From Clarireedia homoeocarpa (Eukaryota; Ascomycota; Leotiomycetes; Helotiales; Rutstroemiaceae), in the NCBI GenBank assembly GCA_001465935.1, contig LNKV01000020.1, positions 689,252 to 753,251 of the forward strand: a stretch of DNA of 64,000 bases, in the 5' to 3' direction. Below, piece after piece: positions 34,681-44,803 of this stretch. Position 1 is the stretch's first letter. Every line of letters starts with the position of its first letter. The notes under the pieces are model-generated. The model was not told the origin of the DNA and searched no databases. It saw only the letters and a program-made list of their open reading frames with translations. A program made the position numbers and the translations under genes.

Positions 34681-36967
34681 TTAATCAGTGAGTAGGTGAG
34701 GCTCTTGTCCCATTACCCCACTACGGCAGTTCCAATAACCACGTCTTAGATCTCGCAGCTCAGGGATTTCAAATACCCAATCGTATTCGGTGTCGTCAAA
34801 GTCGTCTCCCCAGGCTCCTGGTATGTTGCGCTCAGGGTTCTCAGCCATATGCCAAAACTGCTGAACTGCTTGGTATCGATAATATTCATCATCCCAAGTG
34901 TAATGCACAAGTCTGAACTCCCAATCTTCTGGAGTTGGACCATAGGTAAATGATAATAACCTCCATGCCGACCGAGTTGAGAAGCGCGTATTCCTGTAAC
35001 CGGTGGAGAGCATTTGTAGCTCATTTCCCCCATACTGCACCAGGTCTATTTCCGCCTCATACAATATTGTGAGCCACACTCGGGCCACTGGAGGAAGCGT
35101 CGAAACGATACAGCAGCTAGCGCCCCTACAAAAATATTTGAAAGTTTGTATAATAATATCTTGCAAAATGGTCGTTATATTTCCCGAGACGTCAATATGT
35201 TGTTCTTTGTGGATGTTACATCTCGATGTAATGAGCCGGAGGACGAATTCCATTTGCGCCGAGATTTTAGGACAAAAACGTGACCCACCAGCCTCAAAAT
35301 CAGGTTTACCGATTTTAGAGCGGCTGATTCTAAAGTCTTTTCCTAGCTCATACTCGGATTGTAAACTCCTACCAATGCTATGTGCTAGGTCAAGAGCAGA
35401 TGCATAAAGTAAGTTCACACCATAACTCGCCATTGATATCAGCCGCTCATCCAGTTTCTCTCCTCCCAGAATCAAGTTTACAACATTTTCAACCGTGCCA
35501 CTGCAATCTTGCTTGTATAATATATCCGCTTTCAGGAAAAAATTCATAACCATTTCAGATGGGAGATGCCTCCAATATGCGCAGCTCAAACGCAGCAAGA
35601 AAAGAATTTCATCAATATTTCCGTAAAATCTCCACTTAAGGGTCTCACAAAAATCGTCCAACAGAGGTAATACTTGTCGTAGAATGGTGTTTCTTTTTAG
35701 TTTCCAATCGGGAGTCATGACTATTGGGTAAAGACTCTGGTCAATCCAATAAAGCGTTGGCCTAGATTTTAAATCAGTGGGAAAGCTAATCACAATATTT
35801 CATAATCACATACCAAGACACAGATTCATTGGGATCCGCACCTTCCTCAAGTAGTAGGCTACACATTGAATCGTTGATTTTAAATGCAGCCATCTAATAA
35901 TAATTAGAGAATGGAACTTCGAACAGAAAATAAGGCACAAATACATTTAATAATGTAATACCACTAGGCGTTCTGTCAAAGGGCGTCGCCCTTTTACTAG
36001 CAAACAGTTCTCGAGCTCCCTCCACATCTCCCTCCGAGACACAAGTGAAAATAGGTGAATGCCATCCAATTGTATAGTACTGCCGAAATACATGTTTCCA
36101 CCCCGAAGGTATCTCATGCACAGCAAGATCCCAAGTACGACTGGTGTGGGAGAACCATAATGGCATTCTTATCCTCGATCGGAAGTATAATTTATCGTTC
36201 TTCCTTTTCGACCTGTCACCTCTCCTGACGATGGATGTTTGAGGAGCATCTCGTTTTTGATCATCCTCTACTGCTCCTGCGCATATCGCTGCTGGTGTTT
36301 GGAGTGATGCTGCTTGAATAGACGACTGCACAACCTTCAGTTCCTGGAATTCTTGTTGCACTTCTTGTCGCAGTTGCTGCATAAATTCTCGTTGCACTTC
36401 TTGTCGCAGTTGCTGCATAAATTCTCGTTGCACTTCTTGTCGCAGTTGCTGCATAAATTCTCGTTGCACTTCTTGTCGCAGTTGCTGCATATCGAGTGCA
36501 CCCGCCTTAATGGTATCGATCTGTATTTTATGATAATTGGTTTGTTGAGCTTCCGCGAAAGTCTGCCGACAGAGCAGCAGCATACGCTGTGCACTGCCTA
36601 GCTGATCTTGCAGCTTCTTGATCGTTTCCTTTTTGAGAACAACTTTAGCACCACCGAATCTGCGGCGTTTTTCGACGGCATTATTGAGATCTTGCACCAG
36701 TTTCTCCAGCATCTCCACACCATCGCGACAAAGCTTCAAGCATTGCGACTCAGCCGTTGGTGCAATGGGCGGCGAATTGGTATAGTTGTTGCGAATATCT
36801 TCGAGGACTAACTTTAGTATCTCAAGCTCCTTGAGCGCATATTGCATATCGTCGGGTGCTTCCTTCATAGCATCCCGAAATTCTTTCGCTTTTTTGATAC
36901 CATCCGAAAGGGTAATCCCAAACGAGGCTATGCCTATAACACTGGCGATCGCGTCGACTCCCGCCAT
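34681..36967 (-). CDS. NLR-type N-terminal domain protein with coiled-coil repeats and ankyrin unit
   Basis: Minus-strand exons are 36967-35945, 35893-35814 and 35761-34681 (727 aa). Introns are 51 and 52 bp and phases agree. The N-terminus (MAGVDAIASVIGIASFGITLSDGI, then an all-helical region to about residue 155) matches the fungal STAND/NLR N-terminal domains of the HeLo-like/SesA type. Then come four tandem 12-residue units MQQLRQEVQREF forming a coiled coil, a basic linker (RRGDRSKRKN), and an ankyrin-like unit formed across intron 1 (SPIFTCVSEGDVEGARELF..GITLLN|MAAF..LLLEEGADPNES). The C-terminal 360 residues are unrecognised, ending in Asp/Trp-rich sequence. No P-loop NACHT/NB-ARC domain is present. 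It could be a heterokaryon-incompatibility or immune-signalling component. Confidence 0.78.
36347..36490 (-). repeat. Coding minisatellite, 4 x 36 bp
   Basis: Four head-to-tail 36-bp units, three nearly identical and the terminal one diverged. Each encodes one MQQLRQEVQREF unit of the protein above. 36 bp is a multiple of three, so gain or loss of units keeps the frame. Confidence 0.95.
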
Positions 36968-37819
36968 GATGTTCCAAGAAAATAGGGCAAAATGCAGCTT
37001 GCGATGGAGTAAGGATTTATAGAGTAAGAAAAACGTCTCTGGGTACAGATTGCGAATATATAGAAAGGGAAAAACAAAGAAATGAAAAGATGATTATCGT
37101 GGGGAGAGTGAAGTCTTCAAGGTGAGTTATGCTCAGCCTTACTGATGCTGTGGTGCGACGCACCATTGCGACTTCACATTAGACGCTCTCCAATCCCATC
37201 TTCTCACTCACCCCTCACAAAAAAAAAAAAAAACCCCACACTGCCAATCAACCAATCCAAAACCATCGATCGATCAAGCTCTCCTTTCCTCTCCGGTAGA
37301 TTCATCTCATCTCCTACAGTACATAATCCCCCCCCTCATCAAAAAAATCAAACGCGCAGCACAAACGCGCAGCACAAACAAGCGAGGGGTATCATGTCTT
37401 GTGTCTTGGATACCCCTCCCTCACTTCCTTTTCATCCCGACGCATAGTTTCCCACCCACCCCTCAACTGCATACTATGCCATTCACTCATTCATCTTCCG
37501 ATCCTCGCGCCCCAACTCAACTCCACTGTACTGTACTGTACTGTTAGGCATGCATCTATCTGTTGCCCATATCCAGGCAGATCCAGCTCTCTCTCTGCAC
37601 GAGAAAACCATAGATCCTATCCGTCTTACTCGTATGTATAGTACTCATATAACCATACCAATTGAGCAACGGGCTTGAAAAAGAGGAGAGATGTGGTATT
37701 GTGATGCATTGTTCATTCGTTCATCGACTGCATACACATTCCCCTCGCTTGATCCTCCACGTATTCCCACCACTAAATCTCATATCTTCATCCCCTCACC
37801 CTCGCCCCCACTCTATACT
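36968..37819. other. Intergenic region upstream of the NLR-like gene
   Basis: Pyrimidine-rich on the plus strand. It contains an A-run near 37219-37233, the doubled GCGCAGCACAAAC near 37353-37380 and repeated CTGTA units near 37527-37545. No convincing gene: long plus-strand frames continuing to 38380 are antisense shadows of the next gene. Confidence 0.5.
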
Positions 37820-40800
37820 CTACCCCAACCATCCTTCCGGTTCCTCCTCGAACCCAGACTCCTTCAGCATCTTCTCTTTTTTTATAGTAAAAAACCTGCC
37901 CTGCTTAGCCGTATATATCCTCCTGCGCAAAGCCCTCTTGGCTTTTGTCTTCTCGCTCACTCCACCCCTACTCACTGTCAATACATTCCGTCCATCTGCC
38001 ATCAAGCCCAGCCCTTCCCATTTCCTGACGTTCCGTCCTCGATTCTGTGGTTCATTTTCAACACTTATTCTCGATGTGTCATTCTCAACCTGGTTTTGGT
38101 TCAACGACTCAGTCCCCTCGCTGACCGGCAGAGGATTTATTGTTTCTTTATTCTCCTCTTCCTTGACGACACGCTCACCCAGCTCAACAAGCACTTTTAT
38201 CATGTCGTTGTGATAGTGCGTTTTGCTATAATAATTTGTCCAGTTCACGACGCCTGGTTTTGCATCCGTCGCTACTCTCCGCCTCACCGAAGCGAGCAGG
38301 TCCTGGACCAACTTTTCGCTTTCTGGGGATTTCGGTTGCTTTTCATTTTTCTTAACCACCTCTTCTTGCCCTTCCGCTAATTCCTGCTCTAAAACAACTT
38401 TCTCCGCATGGCCAGACTTGGTCGTAACAGTATCAGCCTGCTTCCTTTCCTTTCCCTCGTTATCCTCTCGCGTCAACGGATTAGACTTAGAAGTCACCGC
38501 TGAGAAGATAGATTTCAACAAGGTATTCGGTTGAGGACTAAAAAATGAAGTCCGCGTATTGGGCGACGGTTGGTGTCCATCACTGCTGCTATTCGGCATA
38601 TTCATAGAGAAATAAGGAGTATTGGAACTGATAACTGCTCTTCTGAGACGACTAGTACGAACGGGACTGGGTTGTGGCAGTTTCTGAGCAAGTGATGGTC
38701 GTGCAGTATGGTGAAATTGCTGTGACTGAGAGGGCATTCTGTTGTTGCCATAGGTCGGTCTACCACCGAGCGCGCCTAGATGAGATTTGTTCGGGCCAGA
38801 ATATAGTGAGTGACTGGACCTGTTTTTCGAGTGAAGTGCATAGAAATTTATTTGCTGCACACCTTGGTGACGCTCTGAGAGTCCTCTGTCCCCCAGTTTT
38901 CGAGCATTTCTCTCTTTCCCCGTGTCTGCCAAGTCCTGAAATGGAACTGCTTTGCTGTTCGTTATCTTCGCGTCTGTCTTCTCGGGAGATGTGATGGATC
39001 TAGAAGCTTCTTCCTGTTCAAGTATATCTTCCCTCATACTAGAAGAGACTGATTTGTTTAAATGACTGTTCTTCCTCGAAGATTGTTCCTGTGAGGGGCT
39101 TTTTGCACTACTCTCGGTAGTATTCTGAGCCCGCCGTTGCTGCATCTGCTCCATTCCTCTCTTTGTGACTTTCCATTCTTTCTGTATCGCGACTCTTTCT
39201 TCCTTCAATTTTGTCTTTGTTCTGTCATCGCACAATGTAATAAGATTCCCGTCGACGCTCGAACCCACGATATTGGTTCTTTCCTTCTGGTCAATCTCGG
39301 GAATTGAAGATTTATCGACGGCTTTGGTCTTAATCATGGTCGAACTCCAATTTCCGCTCCAAAATTTATTCGCTGGAAAGACCTTCTCATACAACAGCAT
39401 ATTATTTGTCTGGTTCTCTTTTTGGATACTCTCCTTAGCCATAGAACTGGTTATGGAACATTCATTGTCAAGTGTCTTCCCTGTCCCGCTCTCCACCACA
39501 TCGTTCCCCTTCGTCTCACTTTCCATCTTCTCTGTTCTCTTTATGGAATCTTTCTTATCAAGTTCTTTCCCTGTCCCGCTCTCCACCCCATCGTTTCCCT
39601 TCGTCTCACTTTCCATCTTCTCTATTCTCTTTATGGAATCTTTCTTATCAAGTTCTTTCCCTGTCACGGCTGCAATCTCATTGTCTCCCTCCACCTCATT
39701 TTTCATCTCATCTCTTCTCTCAAATTCTGCCCAATACTTTTGATATTTATTAATAAAATATTTCCCTAGCTTCTTTGCCGCACCTGGTTGCTTCCCCAGC
39801 TTCAGAGCCTTCGGAACCCAATCCAGCCACTCGGTGAACCTCGGCGTCTCTACCTGCGCTGAGAGTTGCGCCTCAGTCGGATCCTCATCCCTATGAGAAA
39901 AATACACATGCAGCTTCTCCCGATAATTTACTTCCTCGTGTATACTATATGATAGTAGGCGGGGATCATACAGTGTCGGGTCTGTCAAATCGAACCCCTT
40001 TCGATCAATACGTGTCTTGTCTACAAAATTCTTCCAAATCTCTGGACCCGAATTTAACCAAGGACCAGGCGTATAGCCAATCCGTGCGCAAACTTTGAGA
40101 AAACTGGATTCATCAAGACGCAGTTCCCACCCATCAAGGTCAGTAGAGCGGGACCAGGCATTCCAATGCAGTACTGTGTAGGTTTGTAGTTCGCGATAGG
40201 ATACCGCAAAGAGCAAGTTCATTTCGAGAAAACAATGCTCGAGGGTCCAATCTTCGGTATGAGGACGATGTTCGAGGTAAACTGTTTCGACTAATTTGTC
40301 GAGATTTGATGGGGGAAATGACCATTGATACGAGTCAAGAGATGGGCGAAGTCGAATGTATTTGTTGAACCAATTAGGATCGAATGTCGCACGGTAGTGT
40401 GCTTCCAAGCCGCTGAGTCCATCAACGGACTGATTTCGGAACGATCGAGACGGTATGACGATAACAGTCCCCTTGGAAGGTCCCTCTATGTTCACGGCTA
40501 TGACTAAGAAGGGCCGGGCATAATTTTGCGGGGTATTAGGCTTAGTCGATTGCAGTACTGCACGATCTGTTTGTGGAATCCATAGTATACACCCAGGTGC
40601 AATATCCCACAACGGAACATATACCCGTTCACCCTCCTGCCGGTGTTTAAATCGCTCTTCGTAGTAGGGGGTAAATATTTCCCGCCAAGCCTTCCATTTA
40701 TGCCACTGCGCATGTATGTCGTGGAGATTCGTGTGGAGATTCGGGATATGCTTATATTTTCCCTCGTTTACCAAAGCAGACGCATTCGGCGGAGTGACTG

Positions 40801-40930
40801 GTAGCATAACAAAATTATAATCCGCACTGTTTGTTGATTGGAAACGGATTTGAGGTATACGAGGCAGACTTCGCAGGCTTCGTAGTCTGCCTCCAACTGG
40901 CAAACTCCATAATTTGCTGGTGTGCATCAA
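37820..40930 (-). CDS. Large protein with mitochondrial-type presequence, function unknown
   Basis: One uninterrupted 1036-codon frame. The first 30 or so residues (MMHTSKLWSLPVGGRLRSLR) are rich in Arg/Leu/Ser without acidic residues, a typical mitochondrial targeting peptide, ending near RFQSTNS. Residues about 40-400 look globular (many Trp/Tyr: WHKWKAWREIF, VPLWDIAPGCILWIP, NFVDKTRIDRKGFDL). The rest is charged and low in hydrophobics. It includes two and a half copies of a 30-residue unit (VESGTGKELDKKDSIKR) and a long Ser/Gln region. The C-terminus is basic (ALRRRIYTAKQGRFFTIKKE). No family is recognised; it looks like a lineage-specific fungal protein. A second Met directly follows the first, so the exact start is uncertain by one codon. 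Confidence 0.72.
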   Translation of the reverse strand: MMHTSKLWSLPVGGRLRSLRSLPRIPQIRFQSTNSADYNFVMLPVTPPNASALVNEGKYKHIPNLHTNLHDIHAQWHKWKAWREIFTPYYEERFKHRQEGERVYVPLWDIAPGCILWIPQTDRAVLQSTKPNTPQNYARPFLVIAVNIEGPSKGTVIVIPSRSFRNQSVDGLSGLEAHYRATFDPNWFNKYIRLRPSLDSYQWSFPPSNLDKLVETVYLEHRPHTEDWTLEHCFLEMNLLFAVSYRELQTYTVLHWNAWSRSTDLDGWELRLDESSFLKVCARIGYTPGPWLNSGPEIWKNFVDKTRIDRKGFDLTDPTLYDPRLLSYSIHEEVNYREKLHVYFSHRDEDPTEAQLSAQVETPRFTEWLDWVPKALKLGKQPGAAKKLGKYFINKYQKYWAEFERRDEMKNEVEGDNEIAAVTGKELDKKDSIKRIEKMESETKGNDGVESGTGKELDKKDSIKRTEKMESETKGNDVVESGTGKTLDNECSITSSMAKESIQKENQTNNMLLYEKVFPANKFWSGNWSSTMIKTKAVDKSSIPEIDQKERTNIVGSSVDGNLITLCDDRTKTKLKEERVAIQKEWKVTKRGMEQMQQRRAQNTTESSAKSPSQEQSSRKNSHLNKSVSSSMREDILEQEEASRSITSPEKTDAKITNSKAVPFQDLADTGKERNARKLGDRGLSERHQGVQQINFYALHSKNRSSHSLYSGPNKSHLGALGGRPTYGNNRMPSQSQQFHHTARPSLAQKLPQPSPVRTSRLRRAVISSNTPYFSMNMPNSSSDGHQPSPNTRTSFFSPQPNTLLKSIFSAVTSKSNPLTREDNEGKERKQADTVTTKSGHAEKVVLEQELAEGQEEVVKKNEKQPKSPESEKLVQDLLASVRRRVATDAKPGVVNWTNYYSKTHYHNDMIKVLVELGERVVKEEENKETINPLPVSEGTESLNQNQVENDTSRISVENEPQNRGRNVRKWEGLGLMADGRNVLTVSRGGVSEKTKAKRALRRRIYTAKQGRFFTIKKEKMLKESGFEEEPEGWLG
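39471..39720 (-). repeat. Coding 90-bp tandem repeat
   Basis: The plus-strand marker TTATGGAATCTTTCTTATCA occurs at 39541 and again at 39631, and the flanks align. About 2.5 units of 90 bp (30 codons) lie within the 1036-aa frame. Confidence 0.9.
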
Positions 40931-43420
40931 GATGGGGGATGTAGTCGATCTCGTACGGAAGAAGAAGAAAGGTGCTCGCGTTCATAGTTCGATGCGGATT
41001 CTTGGGTCGGATGACTGGGACAAAGTTAGCTGGCAGATGATTGTATGGGAGAACATGACCATACCATGAGGATTCCCGGCATTGAATGCTTGGAAATGGT
41101 GGTTTCCATGAAATTGCGCCAACAAGAGAGCAACAAGAGGGGAGAATAAAGTAATTTTGTCGCGATGTTGAAAATCGGGGAAAGGTTCCGAGATGGTGGC
41201 TGATTATGTAAGATGGGCTGGCTGACAGCAGAGCTCTCCAACCACAATACAGCGTTGCCGCCGGCCTCCTACACGTACAGCTTTATTGCATGGAACTACC
41301 AGGCTGGCCCATTGCGAGTACACAACCGTCTGAAAGCTTCGGGTTTAAAATGAGGATACCCCATGGAGATTGCGTTCGTATGTTCGTATCTAGTGCTCTG
41401 GCGAAGTAATATTTCACACCAGATGTCCGTTTTGCAGTCCAGTCTCTTAACGTATCTGTCGAAGCGGCAAGAATGGAGGGAACTACTCTCCGCATTGGAT
41501 CGTTTCTACCAGTCTCAACCCAGGTGTCTAGGTTCAAGCCTGCGACTTACCCTCGATAAGAGAATCTCAAGTGCTTCTGCCCACTCGCAATGCTTGGTAA
41601 GATGGAATATGTTTCTCTCCTGCAAACACGCATAACACGGCTTGCTCTAACTAGTATGGAAGTAATCAAAAGGGCTGTGCCATACTGGAGTGATATAAAA
41701 GTCGATTCGCTTTTCAGAGCTCGTGGGAATGGTACCAAGGCAGAATGCTTGTCGTTATCCGTTCCATTCTTACACTACAAGCACTTACCATTATACAGAT
41801 ATACTACGGGTAAGGATCTGAGGCACAAATCTCACAAATGCCTTGGCCCTGACTGCTCGACGGCAGAACGCGAACGCCACGCTGTGACTCTGCTGTTCCT
41901 CTCTCTACCCCTAATAGAGAGATGATTCTGGATATGAACAGCGCTGCGGTTAAGGCTTGGGCGCTTCTGGATGCTGAGCGTATCTGATCAGTCAATTCAT
42001 TACGAAAGATGGACCCAAGTACTGGTTACCTCGACGAACGAAGACTAAGCTAAACTATTCCAGAATCTGACAACACGGTGGAGGTAGTCCTAAGCGTGAT
42101 GAGCAGCCAGTGCAATGTGTCAGCCGCAAACCAGAAGAAGAAGCATCACTTTTCCGCCGACTTCATGCAACAGCACGTGACGTCTCCCAGAGTCTTTTAC
42201 TCCCTAGTCGAGTAATGCGCTGACGCGAAGCCGGGATTCCAGGCCTATATGATAGTACCTCTAAGAGCTTGAGTTTCCCAGAACCCAGCTACTAAGGCCA
42301 GCGATATTGAGGTTAACAGTTTCTCAATCAAGACATCGTATGACCGACACTCTGGCTTGGCGCGAATTCAAGCCGGAGTGTTATGGGGGCGGACCAGATG
42401 GCATACACGATTCACAATAGTTTCGTAGCAGTAGCGAACGAGAAGGATGTGAGGGAGTTGGAAGCAAGAATGTAGCACAAGCATATTGTTTTCATAACCT
42501 AATGTAGTTATACATGAATTTTACGTAGAACACAATGGAGTAATTGAAAAATGCTTCGTAGCAGAATCCCATCTCACGGGGTCTGGAGAAGCATGAGATT
42601 TGACACTCGCGATGAAAGTATAGAGACAGCTGTACTTCGATACGGGTCGGCAGTCAAACGAAATCACGCGGCGGCCCTCGGCTTTAAGCATTTATCACAA
42701 ACGCCGAATACTCGGTGATGATTTTCGCAGCCGAGGAAAATTGACACTCGGCCGACTACGGATCTGTGCTCAAGTACCAAGTACGCACTGTACTGATTTG
42801 GGGAAGCATGCGAGGCATGCAGAAGAGGAGGACCAAGTGCGGAACGTAAGATGTGTGGTTGCCCGAGAGAATTACCTGCGCAAGTACTCGCATGACCTCT
42901 ATGATCGCTTGCCATCTGCTTCCTAAGGTGGGATACGCTGCGGTGTCTGGAAGAAATCGGTCATATGATGGACTAGAGAAAATCTGTTGAGGTTTGACGC
43001 GCAGGATGAACAGAAACTATGGGGTTTCATATGTTGGCGGAGAAACTGGCCGGGAAAGGTGGTTGTATTGGGAGATGATCCGATGCGATAGTACGATGCT
43101 GTATTCCTGCCCAAGACGGTTCGGTGGGTAGGAGACGGACGGTATTTGTCAATTCTTGCTGTTCTCCAAGGCGGTGATGTGCCAGTGATGTGCCAGTGAT
43201 GTGATGTGTATGATTGGGGGAGAAATGTGAAGCATTAAATGCGGAAATATCATAATAAGTTTCAGGAAGTATTAACCCTGATGATGCAGATTATCAAGAC
43301 AAGGAATATCATCCAAAGACGCCGCCAGCACTTTCGTACTCGGGTCAGGATTCTGCGCTTCTCTTTTACCCCTTGATGCCGTCTCGCGTGTGTCGGATGG
43401 TGTCGGATTCACGTGCTGCG
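40931..43420. other. Intergenic, no supported gene
   Basis: Short frames on both strands, many without ATG. The best is plus 41590-41925 (111 aa, ATG start) with no recognised domain. No long repeat was seen. Confidence 0.45.
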
Positions 43421-43424
43421 AGCG

Positions 43425-43570
43425 ATTTGACGGACCATGACCATGGCTATGACCATGACCATGACAATGACAAGACAATAACACAATGACAATGACAATG
43501 GCTTTGGATATTGGATGGATAGGGATCAGGATCAGGATGGGGATGGGGATAGGGGTAGGGATCGGTAACT
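43425..43570. repeat. Simple-sequence block
   Basis: Runs of GACCATGACCATGACAATGAC are followed by GGATCAGGATCAGGATGGGGAT-like units. Hexanucleotide-type imperfect microsatellites, non-coding. Confidence 0.85.
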
Positions 43571-43700
43571 TTGTGGTCTATGGATGCAAGGTTGTCTGTC
43601 CTTTGGCTAGAAAGCATCATTTGTCTAGTCGTCCGAAGTACCGATGTCATCTACTGCAGTTTGGAGTAAATTCAAACCCTGCGTGACCTCGAATTGCTGC

Positions 43701-43757
43701 AATGCAATGCAGTCCAATGCAGTCCACTGCAGTCCACTGCAGTCCAATGCAATCCAC
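43701..43757 (+). repeat. 10-bp tandem repeat
   Basis: Alternating units AGTCCAATGC and AGTCCACTGC, four full copies with degenerate flanks. The unit ends in or forms CTGCAG. Confidence 0.88.
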
Positions 43758-44046
43758 AACCGCAAAGCTGCCCACGAGATATCCTACATGCCCCTTCAGA
43801 CCCCAAGCTACGGTACCCCATAGATGTCTTACTCTCCTGGTGATCTGAACCCTTGATGATTCAGCAGCATGTGCACGTATTGGTCAATCCGACGGCGGCC
43901 ATATCAGACATTCGTTGGCAGAAGTATGCAGCACAGTAACCTCGCAGCAGCCAATGTTCAACCCACCGCCTCGCACTCACCCTCGCCCTCACACTACACG
44001 GTAACAATAATTTTCTCGGCGGCTCCACTCGACAACAACAAAATTC

Positions 44047-44165
44047 AATGGTTGGTAAGTGGTTGGTAAGTGGATGCCAGTGGATGCCAGTGATGCCAGT
44101 GGATGCCAGTGGATGCCAGTACCAGTCGACGCCAGTGGATGCCAGTACCAGTCGACGCCAGTGGA
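44047..44165 (+). repeat. Imperfect tandem repeats (GTGGATGCCA units)
   Basis: Begins with two GGTTGGTAAGT units. Several copies of GGATGCCAGT follow, then two larger units with ACCAGTCGACGCCAGT. A further 21-bp repeat (CAATCACCTCCATACCACC) is doubled at 44260-44300. It lies 500-750 bp upstream of the large coiled-coil gene. Confidence 0.88.
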
Positions 44166-44803
44166 GGTCGGTGGAGATCAGGTGGAGGAGGGGTTCCCTT
44201 TCTTCTTCAGGCCATCCTGGCCCGTGCTTGTCTCGCTCAACCACTCTCCATCCTCATCACAATCACCTCCATACCACCCACAATCACCTCCATACCACCG
44301 TCAATCACCACTTCGTACACCACCACAACGCATGAATTGACAACAATCTGGTCATCTACCCTTGCTATACTATACCATGCTGTGTTATACCTTACGAGCA
44401 CAAAGGCCAGAGAAAATAACCCCGTCGAATGCGATGGCGTGCCGTGTTATGCTGTGCTTACTAGGAATATGCTATGCTATAGCACCGAAGCGCAATGGAA
44501 GACATGGTACTGTAACGGTAAGTGAAATCGAATTGGTACACGGTACCATATACCATATATTCTCTATTGGTTTCTCCCGATTCGAGTTGTCTCGGATTTT
44601 CATTTTTTTCCCTTTATGATTCGTTTCTCTTGAACTATTCACCGCATCGGTTGTGCGCATCTATCTATTTGACCACCTCGTCGGTCGTTCGAATTGCTTC
44701 CCTTCATCAGGCTGGGTAATTGCCCACCTCATCGATACAAATTAGCCTGCAACCCTCCAGCCCAGCCATCGTTGTCGCGGAGCCAGAGGGCAAAGGCAGA
44801 ACG
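44166..44803. other. Upstream region of the coiled-coil gene
   Basis: C/A-rich then T-rich sequence with no supported ORF. The frame of the next gene is open back to about 44720, but no ATG precedes 44804, so this is read as promoter and 5'-UTR. Confidence 0.5.

Noticed and set aside
35762..35813. A 28-bp intron ending at the first AG (GTGATTAG)
   Set aside because: Too short for a fungal intron. The next acceptor (AATCTAG, 52 bp) keeps the frame and gives SWPTLYWIDQSL.
36347..36490. Regular 36-bp repeats considered as a CRISPR array
   Set aside because: The units are directly adjacent without spacers and encode an in-frame peptide; the genome is eukaryotic.
36314..36601. Plus-strand repeat frame (FSLHFLSQLLHK units)
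   Set aside because: Antisense image of the 36-bp coding minisatellite.
37662..38380. Long plus-strand frames of 183 and 229 codons
   Set aside because: They run antisense to the 1036-codon minus-strand frame or its 3' flank and are low-complexity Ser/Pro/Leu sequence without a domain.
39165..39769. Plus-strand hydrophobic Ser/Phe/Leu-rich frames up to 192 codons
   Set aside because: They are the reverse reading of the 90-bp Lys/Glu-rich coding repeat; no promoter or family support.
41590..41925. 111-codon ATG-started plus-strand ORF
   Set aside because: No domain, no spliced extension and overlapping antisense frames; not enough to call a gene.
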